DNA from: Phoronis australis
Lineage: Eukaryota > Phoronida > Phoronidae
DNA length: 64,000 bases
Direction: 5' to 3'
NCBI GenBank assembly: GCA_002633005.1
Contig: NMRA01000574.1
Span: 137,778 to 201,777 of the forward strand
Shown: positions 1-11,857 of the stretch, in pieces
How the letters are laid out: each line of letters begins with the position of its first letter
Position numbering within the stretch: position 1 is the first letter of the stretch
The notes under the pieces: model-generated
Database searches by the model: none
The model's input: the letters and a program-made list of their open reading frames with translations, nothing else
What the model was told of the DNA's origin: nothing
Translations under genes and position numbers: made by a program

Positions 1-788
1 GAAATTATTAGGAGTTTAAATTGATAATAGTTTATCTTGGGAATCCCACCTCTCTTATATAGTGGGTAAAATTAGACAAAGATTGGGATTATTGAAGCGA
101 ATTAAGCAATTTTTACCAATCGAGGGTAGAATTAAATTTTTCAATGCATGTATTATGCCACATTTCACTTACTACAGCTCTGTATGGTCGGGTTGTTGCA
201 CTACTATTATGAATAAACTTGTCAAAATTCAGAAGCAGGCTGTATTATTCTTGGAAACTATGAGGCATCATCTGTGACTTTGTTTGCAAATATTCGGTGG
301 ATGTCAATTGATAAATATTATGTTTTCTGCAGACTGTGCATGATTTCTAAATGTCTCCATGACGATGTTTCCCAGTATTTAGCTAATGAGTTATCTCTAG
401 TACATAATAAACATTCGAGACATACCCGATACTCAAATGCTGGCAATTTAGTTGTACCAAACTACAAAACAGCCAAGTACAGGAGTACTTTCTTTGTAGA
501 TGGAGTGATTGCCTGGAATGGTTCACCATTAGCTATTAAATCAATTACTGTTAAACTGCATTTAGAAGTAACTTAATAACTTATTTGTTATCTAATTAAC
601 TGTATATCTGCGTGCATGTCAAAAATGTATATATTAATTAACTTATTTATTTCATTTTTCATTTTTCTGTACATATCTTTGTTCATCTTATTTATTTATT
701 TATTTTATTTACCTATTTATTGTTATTTCGAGGACCATGTGGTAGATAAGTTTTACACTTAACACGTTTTTATCCTCTATAAATAAAG

Positions 789-840
<52 letters not shown>
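1..840 (+). mobile_element. 5'-truncated, broken non-LTR retrotransposon (LINE) 3' end
   Basis: Translation of 1-277 gives the end of a LINE reverse transcriptase: a LSWESHLSYI stretch, then KIRQRLGLLKR and FFNACIMPHFTYYSSVWSG, which is the usual thumb/C-terminal pattern of CR1/L2/Jockey-like elements. The frame continues at 274-576 (DVSQYLANELS, IAWNGSPLAIKS) after a shift. A TAA lies in frame near position 36 and a frameshift near 275, so the copy is dead. Its 3' UTR carries AATAAA near 783 and ends in an (ATT)n tail at about 792-840, a typical LINE tail. The element enters from the left edge, so its true 5' limit is unseen. Clade assignment is inference. Confidence 0.8.
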
Positions 841-842
<2 letters not shown>

Positions 843-1045
843 TAATTTGATGCATCCGAAGTCACATGACAAGAATTATTAGTATTTGTTTCTCACTTTT
901 TCATGGATTTGCAGTTGCCAAATTAACCGACTTGAAGTCTAAAGAGTTCTCATACATGACTTGAATCCTTGACAGGAAGCCCAGAATATTCTTACATCAA
1001 CTTGATTTGACCTTCAAATGTGACCTTCAAATGTGAGATAATTTN

Positions 1046-1455
1046 CAGTATTTAGCTAATGAATTATCTCTAGTACGTAATAAACATTCGAAACATACCC
1101 GATACTCAAATGCTGGCAATTTAGTTGTACCAAACTACAAAACATCCAAGTACAGGGGTACTTTCTTTGTAGATGGAGTGATTGCCTGGAATGGTTTACC
1201 ATTAGCTATTAAATCAGTTACTGTTAAACATGCATTTAGAAGTAACTTTATAACTTACTTATCTAATTAACTGTATATCTGCATGCATGTCAAAAATGTA
1301 TATATTAATTAACTTATTAATTTTATTTTTCATTTTTCTGTACATATCTTTGTTCATCTTATTTATTTATTTATTTTATTTACCTATTGTTATTTCGAGG
1401 ACCATGTGGTAGATAAGTTTTACACTTAACACGTTTTTATCCTCTATAAATAAAG

Positions 1456-1509
<54 letters not shown>

Positions 1510-1712
1510 TAATTTGATGCATCCGAAGTCACATGACAAGAATTATTAGTATTTGTTTCTCACTTTTTCATGGATTTGCAGTTGCCAAATTAACCGACTT
1601 GAAGTCTAAAGAGTTCTCATACATGACTTGAATCCTTGACAGGAAGCCCAGAATATTCTTACATCAACTTGATTTGACCTTCAAATGTGACCTTCAAATG
1701 TGAGATAATTTT
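1046..1712 (+). repeat. Second copy of LINE tail plus flank, starting at a single N
   Basis: The bases after the N at 1045 repeat 373-1044 almost exactly: the LINE 3' end, its AATAAA, an (ATT)n tail at about 1455-1507, and about 200 bp of downstream flank ending GAGATAATTT. Differences are scattered single bases, a short deletion and a different ATT count. Duplication of unique flank together with the LINE excludes a second retrotransposition. Two alleles joined end to end by the assembler, or a real tandem duplication, would explain it. Confidence 0.8.
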
Positions 1713-1777
1713 GCCTGAACTATTTCCTGAGAAATGCAGTTACTTATATCAACTATTCCTTATTTTGTTTTGTTCAG

Positions 1778-4700
1778 TTCGTCTGATGAACTTCAAATCA
1801 AATGTCGTGACGAGTTGTCATTCCTGGAGTCATGTCTGAAGGTCAACCCAAAGTCGTATGGAACATGGGAACACCGTTGTTGGGTGATGGATAACATGCC
1901 TTCACCTGATTGGACGAAAGAGTTGGGGCTGTGCAACAAATACCTAGAGTTCGATGAGAGAAATTGTAAGTAGTGATATACTGTTATGACTTACTTTTTC
2001 AATTTGAATCTGTGCCATTTTTTCAGTTTGAAATGAGACAAAATTATTTTAACTCCAAACAATTGAGATAGCAAAAAAATTCAAGCACTTGTCTAAAAAC
2101 TACTAAAAACTTATAACTTAAAAAAATTCATTTTACTCCAATTTTGTAGTTCACTGCTGGGACTACAGGAGGTTCGTTGTCAAGCGAGCTGGGGTGAGAC
2201 CAGATCAGGAGTTCGAGTTTACCAGTCAGAAAATCAGCTCTAACTTCTCCAACTATTCCTCTTGGCACTATCGCAGTAAACTGTTGCCACGGATACACCC
2301 TGACACGAGTCATCCTGTGGGAGTTAGGGAAGATGTATTGTTGAATGGTGTGTAGTCTAAATGGTGTTTAGTCTAAATGGTGTTTAGTCTAAATGGTGTT
2401 TAGCCTAAGTGGTGTTTAGTCTAAGTGGTGTTTAGTCTAAGTGGTGTGTAGTCTAAATGACTGTGTAAGGAACAATTCATTTGGACAAAGATGATTAACA
2501 AACTGTTCATCTCTACTCAGACATATATTCGACATTAATTTGGACTGATAAATGTCCAAAGTTTGAATTGGATGTTTTTCTTGTTAATCTTTCTTTTGTG
2601 GCTGGGTTTTAATTGTAGCTTTGTTTTATTCATTTGAGTTTCTATTAATTTTCTAAGTGAGTGATCCGCTTTTATTCTTACATGTCAAGAAACAATTGTG
2701 TACGATCTTTTTCATTGTATAATTAAGCTCCATTAAGCACCATCTTTGAATACTATTGTTTAGGTTCATGTTTTGGGATGGAACCCTTTATTTTGTAGTG
2801 TTCATATGCTAAGTGAGTGTTTCTGATTGCTCATGATAAAACCATCAACAGAATAGATTTCATTAATTACATCAGCAGCAAGATTCACCACAGTTAATTT
2901 GATTTAGGCTAATTTGAAGTTTGTGACTTTATCTTGACCTAATTAGCAAGGACATGATACGGTAAATGTGCTTCAGTTTGGGACACAATATGGCCTACAG
3001 GTAAAATTACATTTTGTCCAATTTCTCAACAAAAATAATTTTTCGGGAAAATCTACTTTGCTTTTAGCATGGTTCGTATGGTGTAGCTATCACCAAACAA
3101 TATTTGGGAAAACATTGAGCGCTTTCAGTCATGTTGCAAGTCTCTGAGAAGTAGAAATGTGTCAATAACAATTACTTTTGTCCCAAATTGAATAAGTTTT
3201 ACTGTGTTTATGATAGTAGGAATATTTTGACATGAGATTCGTACATAGAAGTGTCGTCTGACTCAACCAACCTTGCTTTATTTTCAGAATTTGATCTGGC
3301 TCAGAATGCTTTCTTCACTGACCCAAATGACCAGAGTGCATGGTTTTACAACATGTGGCTGCTTGGCAGAGGTAATAAATTGTGTTGCTAGGTTACTGTT
3401 TTGACCATAAAGCATGGTAGTCTTAGATAACACGTTACGGTCTCGTGCTTCTTTACATTTAGTTAATGTGTGTACTGATACATACTCAGTTCAATTCATG
3501 ATAAATCGCGTAGTCGGGTCATCCAGAATGTCCGAGGGTGACCTGACAACTAACCAAAACAAATCAAAATTCTCTCTTGATGAAAACAATGACATTTTGC
3601 AATCGTGTGACAATTAATGTAAGAAAATTTATTCTTATATTCACCCAGTTGTCATTGAATGAAATTTGATAAAAGTAATAATGTTTATATTTAAATGAAA
3701 ACTTCAGGTGAAAAACAATTGGAGATCAGCTGCATCTATGGCGAAAGGAGTGGACGAGTTATTCTGAGGTTATCCAAGCCTGTCCAGGTGAGACTTTGTT
3801 GATCTCAAAAACAACTCACTTTAGAAGTATGAAGATGTGTATTTTTCCATCACATAGATAGCGGCAGATCAGTGGAAACTAACTTGTCGTTATTTTATAT
3901 AATTTCATATAATTAAGTTAATGTAATTATATGATTGACAAATCTATAAGTGGATTTTTGCTTTAATTATTTTACCTTTTGCTCTGTCTAATCACAACCT
4001 TGAGGAATAAGACATTCAGATGTATTGCACACCTTAGAAAGACAGTAAAATCGAAGTAATTTGCATGTTACAAAGAACTTCTTGCATCTCAGAATTACTA
4101 GGGTATTGGTGTTAAGGATTACATAACATGGTCTGATGTGTTTTGTCCAGATTGGGCATTGCTGTACAGTGGACCTCACAATCAACAGTAGCCCAGTAAA
4201 GGTTGACTGGGACGCACCGAGCGGGAAGAGGGCGTACAGCTCATTATGGGTCAGTATCAGTCACCTTTTGGGAAGCCCTCTGTAAATACTTAGACATATA
4301 TTTACTCATACAATCATGTATAATTTTGGAAGTAACATGTACATTAAGAGTGCATGGGTGTATGGATGGTGTATGGATGGTATGTGAATGGTATGTGAAT
4401 GGTATGTGAATGGTGTGTGAATGGTGTGTGAATGTTGTACCTTTTCCATTACTAGATCGTTATTAGTTAGCATTTGCTGTTATTTTCCTTCTTTTGGGAA
4501 ATAAAATATAATTTACTTGTTCGAAAAAAAAGTTAGTCATCTGTTCTGTTTTGTTTGATTGTTCTAAAATGCTTTACCTGACATAAAGTTGGCTATCATC
4601 TGTAGACCTTCAAGTCGTTGTACTTTTGAGTATTTGATTGCTAATAAGTGATATTGTATCTCTGGTAAAGCAAAAAAACTGAACGAAATGGTGTTTGTCA

Positions 4701-7700
4701 TCAAAGACTTTGCTGACTTATTCAGCTTTGTTTTCTTATGGTTGTCTTTTCGTTTTAGTATTGTCAGTTGCCTGAAGAGGTCTCCAGCAGGAAAGACCAG
4801 CTCATCATCACAGCCTGCCTAGCAGCTGACGGCATTTCTAGTCAGAGAACGTGCGCGCTTGAGCTAGGTGAAATTGACGCTTGGAATCAAGAACAAAATA
4901 AGGCTGGCACTTTGTTCAAGTGAGTGCTTTGTTTTTGCTTTACATTCGTAACATTTGATGTTTACTGCCAAGACTTCTGTTGTTTGACTCTAAACATTCA
5001 AAGTTTATTCCACCAACTAGATTTATGTTTTGTAAAAACTTTAAGGATGATTCCTAGTAGCTGATTTGTTGCGTAGATTTGGAAAATCACCTCAGATAGT
5101 GAATGGTTTACAATATTTATCTGTAGCTATTTTAACATCAATATTTGTTGTAATTAAACGTGCTGTATACCCATCTTCTGTGCGTTTTTTAGGTCACGTT
5201 AACATGGACCCTTGACAAGTCAATTGACTTTTATCTTTTTAACTTTTGGCAAAGAATCGGTCAATTGATGTCTTAGCCAGTTTCGCGCAAAATCAGGCTA
5301 AGTCTTAAAGTCGTAAATTCTCTGCACAACTCAGTCAAAAGACAGAAATAGTCTCCTCTTACAGGCAAAAGACAAAATGTTTCAAGAAATGCAAGAGACA
5401 AAAGTCAATTTTGTCTATTCGTAGTCGGATTTCTGACTTTTGGCCGAAGTCAAAATACAAAAGTCAATTGACTCTTTGAGAAACAAGACCCTGCTCTCAA
5501 CTTATTCCTTATTCAGCTTAGAACTGATTTCTGTGCTTGGGTAGAGCTGACAGTTCATTATTGCTTAAGGTCAACACTTCATTAAAATGAACCACCAGGT
5601 CAAGTTCAAGCAGGGTTTATTGACCTTGGTCTCAAGCAATAACAAACTCACTCTCTTGACTGGAAATGAGTTTACAGCCACTGAATTCACCAACTGTTAT
5701 TCTTGGGTGATAACCGTTTTATTGGAGGCACTGACGCTATTTTGACAAGGGTGCCATCTGTTGTTTCAGTTTTGAATTGAGTGCCGCTACATCGTCAATT
5801 TTGACTCAAGAACTGGAGTCGTGCAAACAGTTGTTTGACCTTGAACCTGATAATAAATGTAAGTCGTTCAAGTGAGGCTTTCATAGTGTTTCTTATTTAA
5901 GAAAGTAATGTAAACATTCGTATAGACACCCATGATCATGTAATCGATCAACCGCTGTAGTAAGCATCCACTGCGTGAACCAGTGCCCACCCGTCATTGG
6001 CTTCAGGCAATTGATTCTCAAAATAGTAAGGTGCAGTACTTTCACATGTGGAAACAGGCTCAGCTGTGAGTTGCAGTTATGGGCCAGCTATTATGTTGTT
6101 ACCATTCATGACCACTATCGCGAACTCCAATTCACAGCGCCCTCTTGTGAACGAAATCACCAGAGGTACCCCAGTTCTTGTCTAGTTTTCAATAGCAATT
6201 TCCAGCACAAATATGCTCTTCAACTTGACAAGTGTTATCACACATCATTTATTGCGACTCTCATTCTCATTAACAAAACCACTGGAAAACAGCACCGACC
6301 TAGAATGTTTACCATATGTGGACAAAAGGCGGAATGTAGCTTCCAGTGTATTGACAGCTCTCATTGTTGTCTATCTCAGGGACTTTACTCACCATTGTTC
6401 TTCTAATGAGGGCCGTGGACCCTCTCAGCCATGAACAAGAGGCCATAGAAAACTTGAATAAGTTGAAGGAAATCGACACTTGTAGGAAAACATATTATGA
6501 AGATCTTAGTAAGTATGAACTTATTTGTGATGTCTTAGTGCACTTAAAGTTGCTGGACCTGAGTTTTAGCAAAAATTCAAATTAAATCTAGCTTTTATTT
6601 TTAAAACGAATCATGATCTTCGATGCAGGTACAAAAAATCTCCAAAATTGTATCCTTGCATTCTCTAACAACAATCGTGAAAAAACTTTATCATGGTTTC
6701 CTGGAAAAAATTGATCTACGTTGGAGATTGCAGACACGCGATTTTGTGGATTTTTATGCCATGATTCATTTCAATGCATAACATAACAAAAATTCAGTTT
6801 AACTTAAATTCTAGCTGGCTTATTCGCCAAACTAGGGTCGGCAACTTACACACTCAACTTGACCCGATTCATTCTCATGTTTTTATTAACCATTTTTGTC
6901 CAAAATTTGTGAGATTTTACCCACCCACAGATAGTTCATACTGTTCAAACGATTTTTAGGGCATGAGTAGGACATCGGATCCTTCTATAGTTACAGGATG
7001 TACTAATGATTGCATTCTTTGTATCTAAACAATGCGTGCACTTTTGTTATAGAAAGCAAGTTTACAATAGAGAATTGTATCGAGAGATTAGACCCGATGT
7101 CTCGTTCCCTCGACTTGTCGAACAAAGATCTTACTGTCCTGTACCACCACGATCATCTAAGTCTATTGAGGGAGATCAGACTATCCGACAATCTCATCCG
7201 CAGTACCAGGAATTGTCAGAACTTGTTGTGTCTGAAGAAACTGCACCTAGACAGCAATCGTCTGACCAACTGTGTGGGATTAGAAGGTCTTCCATGTTTG
7301 GAGGAGCTGTCTTTATGCAATAATTGTATCCTTTTGTACGTGCACCATTGTAGTCTTGTCACTGCAGCTGTAGAATCTAGTCATGATAAGGAAGGTTATG
7401 AAATCGATTTTATGAGAGTAAAAGGTCGAATTCAATTTTCGTTTGTTAGCCACCTTAACAAGGGGGGATGTATTGCGTTTTCTCTGAATGTTCAACAATT
7501 TATTAATAGTGAACAATACTACTACTGTAGGGGTTTGTCTCTTTTTTATTGTGATATTTAAAATGAGGGTGGCCTCTTCAGTGATAGCACTGCTTTCCAA
7601 GAGGGCCCTCAACAAGAAAAACAGTAATATAGTACAATGAAGTAATAAAACAACAATGAAATATACGTAACAAAGATACAATCAAAACAGGTTGAGAATT

Positions 7701-8237
7701 AAGACAATAACTAAATGAAAGTGATTGAGGACTTAAGACAGAAATTTGGTGTTACTCTCCCACTTCTCAATTTCTGAAAAAAGTTTTAGCCAAGTAATAT
7801 CCAGCGCATCACAGTCTGGAAATAATTTATAGAAATTATCTCAGTAACTGGCAGTTACGTGTATATTGTCCGAGGCTTTGCATTTTTGCTCCTCTGTGAT
7901 TTAATTATTTTCCAGAAATAGTTGTGTGGAGTGTGAGACCAGATTTTTGACTCCAGTCAGTTTTCATGAAACAGAACCTAGGAATTGATCTAAATGGTTA
8001 CTTTGACTATGTCTTTTGACTCACAAGGTAACGTATGCCCTTTCAACGATTCAACATTATTTCCTTAACACAGTGTCAGTAATCGAGTCTGTAGAAGATC
8101 TCAAAATGTTAGCTACTTGTCCTCGTCTGACAAGCCTCAACCTGGCTGGAAATGCTGTGTCATCCTCTCCTAACTACAGGCAAGAGGTGAAGACAATTCT
8201 ACCCCTGATACGAGAACTGGACGGGCAGGAACTATGA
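1778..8237 (+). CDS. RABGGTA: Rab geranylgeranyltransferase subunit alpha (5' partial)
   Basis: Catalytic-heterodimer subunit that, with RABGGTB and the escort protein REP, attaches geranylgeranyl groups to Rab GTPases in the cytosol. Exons: 1778-1965, 2150-2347, 3288-3371, 3708-3787, 4151-4249, 4759-4919, 5770-5858, 6380-6508, 7053-7325, 8074-8237; all borders are GT/AG and all phases agree (1465 bp, about 488 residues). Visible are prenyltransferase-alpha (PPTA) repeats ([57 protein letters not shown]), the inserted beta-sandwich region (exons 4-6 here), another helical stretch, and C-terminal leucine-rich repeats ([33 protein letters not shown]). The human protein has about 567 residues, so roughly 80 N-terminal residues lie left of the window. 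Stop is TGA at 8235-8237. Identification is from recalled family similarity. Confidence 0.93.
2346..2460 (+). repeat. 16-bp minisatellite starting on a RABGGTA splice donor
   Basis: About seven units of a 16-mer related to TGGTGTTTAGTCTAAA. The first unit contains the GT donor that ends the exon at 2347, so the array grew from the exon/intron border into the intron. Confidence 0.8.
2958..3206. mobile_element. MITE, TACGGTAA/TTTGGGACA family, copy 1
   Basis: Begins TACGGTAAATG followed by CAGTTTGGGACA, and ends with the inverse, TGTCCCAAATTGAATAAG then TTTTACTGTG. These imperfect terminal inverted repeats of about 30 bp match those of copies at 17754-18052 and 40211-40597. It has no coding capacity and sits in a RABGGTA intron. 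Flanking TA suggests a TA target-site duplication. Confidence 0.6.
4349..4437 (+). repeat. 11-bp tandem repeat (GGTATGTGAAT-like)
   Basis: Roughly eight units moving from GTATGGATGGT through GTATGTGAATG to GTGTGTGAATG, in a RABGGTA intron. Confidence 0.75.
5195..5495. mobile_element. Possible small TIR element
   Basis: GTCAATTGACTTTTATC near 5219 is matched in inverted orientation by ACAAAAGTCAATTGAC near 5456, with further matching bases on the inner side (ACTTTTGGC against GGCCGAAGTC). No coding sequence. Lies in the RABGGTA intron 4920-5769. Limits are approximate. Confidence 0.4.
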
Positions 8238-8314
8238 TGTGCTCGTGTCTTGCAACTTTGTCATATTGTGGAGGATCATACTAATTACGATGGACCTTGT
8301 CAATTTTGTCAGGC

Positions 8315-8320
8315 AATAAA
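8315..8320 (+). terminator. Polyadenylation signal of RABGGTA
   Basis: AATAAA 78 bases after the RABGGTA stop codon, in AT-rich sequence. Confidence 0.6.
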
Positions 8321-11076
8321 TGAAAATACACGGATCTAGATAATTCATAATTTTTGCATTTAAAAATATGTGTATTGAGAAGTCTTGTTTTCAAACTGAA
8401 GTATCTCTACTATTGAAATGGCAGTGTGTATTTGAGCAAATTCAGTATTGGCATGGGCCCAGGTTTGGATGCACGCCCTGCCCATTACGTCTGTGAAAAG
8501 ACCTTCAACGTTCAGATTTAGATATCCATGATATTCGTTAATTCTTTTACTCAAGTCAATATTTTTGCTGCAGGTTTCTCCCCAATTGCTGGCTCTAGTG
8601 AACGCCCCCTTGTTCTGTGCATGTGTGTACTTCATTTTCTGCTTTCTCATCCAATGATAACAGGAAGTGTTTTAACAAGGTGATCTGATCAAAAGCATCA
8701 TTATTCAGGTGACCAAGGTGAGACAAATTCCAGTTTTGTCACCAAGATCCATAGATTAGCTCGATTTCATTCATTTCTGCTTCTTCATGTACAATTCACT
8801 GTCTTGTATCTTAATTATTATGTAATTCATTGTTATCCTAGAAGACTTGTACTAATACGTTTTAAATTGCAATTATACTGATACCAAGAAATTGGCAAAA
8901 ATGGCAAATGTCAGTGTTGGATGTGCAATGTGTGGTCATTCCCTTTATACTCTCATTTTGAGAGGAGGGTCAGTCAATGCAATTCATTTTTCTCACTCCA
9001 TGGAGAATACAATGCAAGATTGGCCTTTTGTTGCCATATTTTCACGCCTTGACATGAGCTATCACCTCGGCCATCGTTCACTTGAGGCAGACTGCTCAAC
9101 TCATAGCTTACTGTCTACGGTGGTCCTAAAACCTGTTACTTGTTACAAATTTCAACATAAAAATATTCAGTTCTCGAGCAGTGTGTTTCCGAGTACGTAG
9201 CGTATCTTGCCGATGTTGGGTCACCTTGGATACTGGGGACAATTATCATTTCAAGACCAAGCGGTTTCGAGCTTTCGAATACTTAATTCACACAAAAAAT
9301 AATTGCCAAATGAATATAGTCATTTCTATTTTTCAAAGGCCAATTACTTCATTGGAAATGGTGGAAACTGTACCAGAATGTTGTTTCAAGACATCTGCAT
9401 AGTAGAATCCAAGCAAATGCTCGACTAGAATTTTCTCGATATTTAATTTTATTATGAAATTTGACTTATGAGTTTCCAGTTGCTGGTGAAGCATTATTGT
9501 TTTTATATGGAGCTGGAACGTCGTTTACCGTAGTTCTAATAAAGGGCTTTCAAAATTATAATGTTGGAACAAGTTTGTAGTTTTACCAAAAAAATTGTGG
9601 TCTTGCTAGAGTGAAGTATTACATCACAGGCACTGCAATCTCCCAATGCCTCTGTAGCCACGCAAGTGGATGCGAAAGCATGCACCGTTTACCCCCAGAG
9701 TATCCAGCCAAGTCCTCGGCACATCGAAGGCTTGATGACACCATCATGGATTCAAGTGATATAGTCACGAGTTTCTAAGTTAAAAAAAAACGAACAACAA
9801 CTAAGGTAAAGGACCAGCATGACCGTTTTGAAAATTGAAAAGTAAATATTAAACGTTTTTGAATTATAGCGACATTATAAGAGAAATTAGCCAATAGTTT
9901 CTCTTCAGTATCGTGGCAGAGCTAGGAGCATTAGGACGGATTAGTCACAGTAATAAGGCGTTGGGGTAACAAAACCCAAAATGTTAACTTAGGGTTCGTC
10001 TCATGTTGACCCTGAGTGCCAAGATTTATGGTGGCTGCACCCCTCCCCCCGGCGTGGAAATCGTGAGAAACATTTCTTGTTTCAGCAAGTGAGTTTTCAT
10101 CTTTGTGTACTGCAGGTGACTTAGAGATATGTGAATACTGCAAAAGAAAAAAACAAAACAAAAAGTATTCTTAGTCTTTGATAATCTCTTCTGTGAGTCA
10201 AACAATACAATTCATAAAAATCTTAACCAGAAAAAGAATTCAACGCAGGTGCTCAAACTTTGTAAATTTTTAACAATGGATAACCAGTCCACATACTCCT
10301 TGAACAATGAAGCTAAACCTTCAGTCACTAGCTGTAATCATAGATATATAGAGATTGCTCGTTCTACTATAAGTAGCCGTGAAAGCACGCAGTACTGGTG
10401 GTGCCATATTGCTGTGTGGAGGCTCATCGTAAGCAAACCAGCATGGCCACAGGCCCTGATATAATAAATACATATACTGGCAAATATGAACAAATAAAAC
10501 AAAAATAAGATTAACATTATTAGCACGATACAAATCAAAAGTGACATCACCAGAAAGAGCTCAAAAATTCAAACATTTTGGTACCTATTTCATCAAAATT
10601 GAACCAACTGTTTCAAAGATAGAGCCTTTTAGTAAACCAGATTGCATGGTCTGCAACACTCGGTTCCACACAACAAAATGGCCGCCATGCTATATCTCTA
10701 CAAAATACCTGACGGCCAATTTCTGTCTTTACATCTATAGCTGTAATAAAAGCATCAACTGCTACAACATGGTTGTAACAACACCTTCAGTCAATGGCTG
10801 TAGCAAACTCTCCTTAACGTGCACCATTTGGACATGTATTGCCGTTATTAAACTAGCGAATTCAGTTTGAGCAAAACAAGAAAATACAAAATATTATGTA
10901 ACTTGAATGTTCAGATGACTGATAGCAATAGCACGACTGCTAACTACAATGCATTCAAATTATTTGGTTTAATCATACACTAGTTTTCAATAGATTTTAA
11001 CCAATAGACTGGCATTTTCCTCATGAAAGTATTCAATTATACATCAGTTTGCACTTCCAACTATCAGATACTTGCC

Positions 11077-11082
11077 TTTATT
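11077..11082 (-). terminator. Candidate polyadenylation signal of TDRD12
   Basis: TTTATT on the plus strand (AATAAA on the minus strand), about 210 bases past the TDRD12 stop. Confidence 0.4.
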
Positions 11083-11291
11083 TCAGTACCAGGGAACTGA
11101 CCCTTTGAGAAAATAACTTTAAAGTGGTATGTTTTCAAACCTGTTGTGTAATACCCGCATGGCCAAAGCCAGAACACACTAGATTACCAAATATCTTGCC
11201 TTTCCTAGTGAACAAACAAATAATTCCCCAAATTATAAGGGAAACTGCAACATTGTCTCTATTGAAGTGGCACCTAATTTCTGGAAAGGCT

Positions 11292-11857
11292 TCATGAGAA
11301 TATGTCGTAGACATCGTTTTCTCTACGATCATGGTCGTCATAAATAGTGTCTGAAGACTCCTCGCCACTGGCATCTTCTGAGCAACTTTCCTCCGAATGT
11401 TCCGGAACATAAGTCTCCGACTTTGGTACACCAATTTTCGTTGGCAAACGATTGCGATCTGAAACCAAATTGGGGATAAATTTATCACAACAGGTTAACG
11501 TTATGCAAGATCCTGGAAAAATTTGGCTAATATCAGAACACTGTATCTCAAAAATTGTCAACGAGATTCAAATGAAACTTCAGATATTTCAGTTTGTCAT
11601 ACCTGGAAGTACTGACTGACCTCAGACTTCTGTTATTGTTACTTTTACAATTTAGCCTGTTCTTAAAATAGTCAGTGGAAGAAACATAACATGGAAAATC
11701 TTTATTTTTTAAACAAACTCAAACAGAGGCCTGGAACCGATGACTTGAATCAAAACTGACTTTTTCGTGTCAACACGAACGGTACGTCGCTGTCATCAGC
11801 GTCTGTATCCGAGGAGCTGTCAATGTAACGTTCGTGGTCCACCAAGATAAATGGCAA
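11292..11857 (-). other. TDRD12: TDRD12 exons 38-39: acidic C-terminal tail
   Basis: Residues about 2303-2389. Both exons are rich in Asp, Glu and Ser (DSSSDTDADDSD; HSEESCSEDASGEESSD) and end DVYDIFS before TGA at 11294-11292. No folded domain is visible; many sites would suit casein kinase 2 (inference). The donor after 11761 is GTCAGT and phases join exactly. Confidence 0.75.

Larger units (their letters stand above)
8238..11291. other. Convergent intergenic region RABGGTA/TDRD12
   Basis: Holds the 3' ends of two converging genes. A candidate AATAAA for RABGGTA lies at 8315-8320 and one for TDRD12 at 11077-11082. The open frames here are short, lack splice context and recognisable motifs, and I regard them as chance. 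No tRNA, array or clear transposon end was found. Confidence 0.6.

Noticed and set aside
8892-9402. Open frames downstream of RABGGTA as a small gene
   Set aside because: Composition is non-coding, frames overlap, no motif and no splice signals.
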